43,804 nucleotides of DNA from Phoronis australis (lineage: Eukaryota > Phoronida > Phoronidae), in NCBI GenBank assembly GCA_002633005.1, contig NMRA01000364.1, positions 245,075-288,878 of the forward strand, in the 5' to 3' direction. Of the stretch, positions 43,631 through 43,804 are shown piece after piece. A program made the translations under genes and the position numbers. The notes beneath the pieces were generated by a model. The model was not told the origin of the DNA. It ran no database searches and was given only the letters and a program-made list of their open reading frames with translations. How positions within the stretch are numbered: position 1 is the stretch's first letter; every line of letters starts with the position of its first letter.

Positions 43631-43804
43631 TATACGGTGTGTGGTCATAATTAGATTGTAGCGCCTATTTGCAAAGTCACACCCGCAATGATGTATACGG
43701 TGTGTGGTCATAATTAGATTGTAGCGCCTATTTGCAAAGTCACACCCGCAATGATGTATACGGTGTGTGGTCATAATTAGATTGTAGTGCCTATTTGCAA
43801 AGTC
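43631..43804. repeat. 63-bp minisatellite, running off the window
   Basis: Units begin TATACGGTGTGTGGTCATAA at 43631, 43694 and 43757, an exact 63-bp period. About 2.8 units are visible, with one substitution (TAGCGCC to TAGTGCC) in the third. It lies 31 bp after the CEP112 exon 4 donor. Because 63 is a multiple of three it produces a repeating open frame on the minus strand; I do not regard that as coding. Confidence 0.9.

Noticed and set aside
43592-43774. Repeating open frame MTTHRIHHCGCDFANRRYNL on the minus strand
   Set aside because: Produced by a 63-bp minisatellite whose unit is a multiple of three; no start or promoter context.
1-43804. CRISPR arrays, operons, prokaryotic promoters, tRNA or rRNA genes
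   Set aside because: None seen; intron-split animal genes show this is eukaryotic nuclear DNA, and the tandem repeats are intronic minisatellites and transposon relics.

Overview
This is an animal genomic window, not a prokaryotic one. It is AT-rich, its genes are split into short exons with canonical GT-AG introns, and repeats fill the introns. No long open frame is a gene; the real coding sequence lies in 18 short exons (one of them duplicated) that I assembled by splice-site and reading-phase logic. The proteins match conserved bilaterian families closely. The repeat content and apparent high heterozygosity suggest a marine invertebrate, perhaps a non-vertebrate deuterostome (hemichordate, echinoderm or cephalochordate). 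That placement is inference only.

Three genes are recognised. (1) CEP20/FOPNL, a small centrosomal and centriolar-satellite protein with a LisH motif, lies on + from about 1004 to 21454. Its first exon is off the left edge, and intron 2 is nearly 16 kb and packed with repeats. (2) SLC25A10, the mitochondrial dicarboxylate carrier, lies on - from 33001 to 22901. All nine coding exons join in phase to give 292 residues, tail-to-tail with CEP20. (3) CEP112/CCDC46, a centrosomal coiled-coil protein, is represented by its first four coding exons on + (37904-43599), head-to-head with SLC25A10, and runs off the right edge. Two unrelated centrosome genes thus flank a mitochondrial carrier; I see no operon-like logic.

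Non-coding layout: 1-1003 intron or upstream sequence; 1946-4270 a duplicated segment and a modular repeat broken by two gaps; 4430-6680 and 7990-11147 a higher-order array of diverged cassettes; 11.3-13.3 kb a cluster of GGACGTTA/TTGACA motifs; 14.8-15.0 kb a GGGCGGTTAA element; 16.3-16.8 kb, 18.96-19.49 kb and 27.8-29.15 kb further copies of the modular repeat; 30.8-38.2 kb four copies of a ~110-bp palindromic element; 34.3-34.9 kb a 581-bp fold-back element with a perfect 9-bp target duplication; 38.9 kb a complete 159-bp TA-flanked miniature element; 43.63 kb to the end a 63-bp minisatellite.

Seven single N characters mark collapsed gaps. At five of them sequence just before the gap is repeated just after it, so several apparent tandem duplications, including a second CEP20 exon 4, are most simply unmerged allelic contigs. 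The most interesting biological signal is a modular repeat of roughly 140-145 bp period, in which most modules carry a sequence resembling the bilaterian CTCF site (CCACTAGGKGGCGC-like). Other such motifs stand alone around the genes. No database search or alignment program was run; gene names rest on recognition of the protein families.
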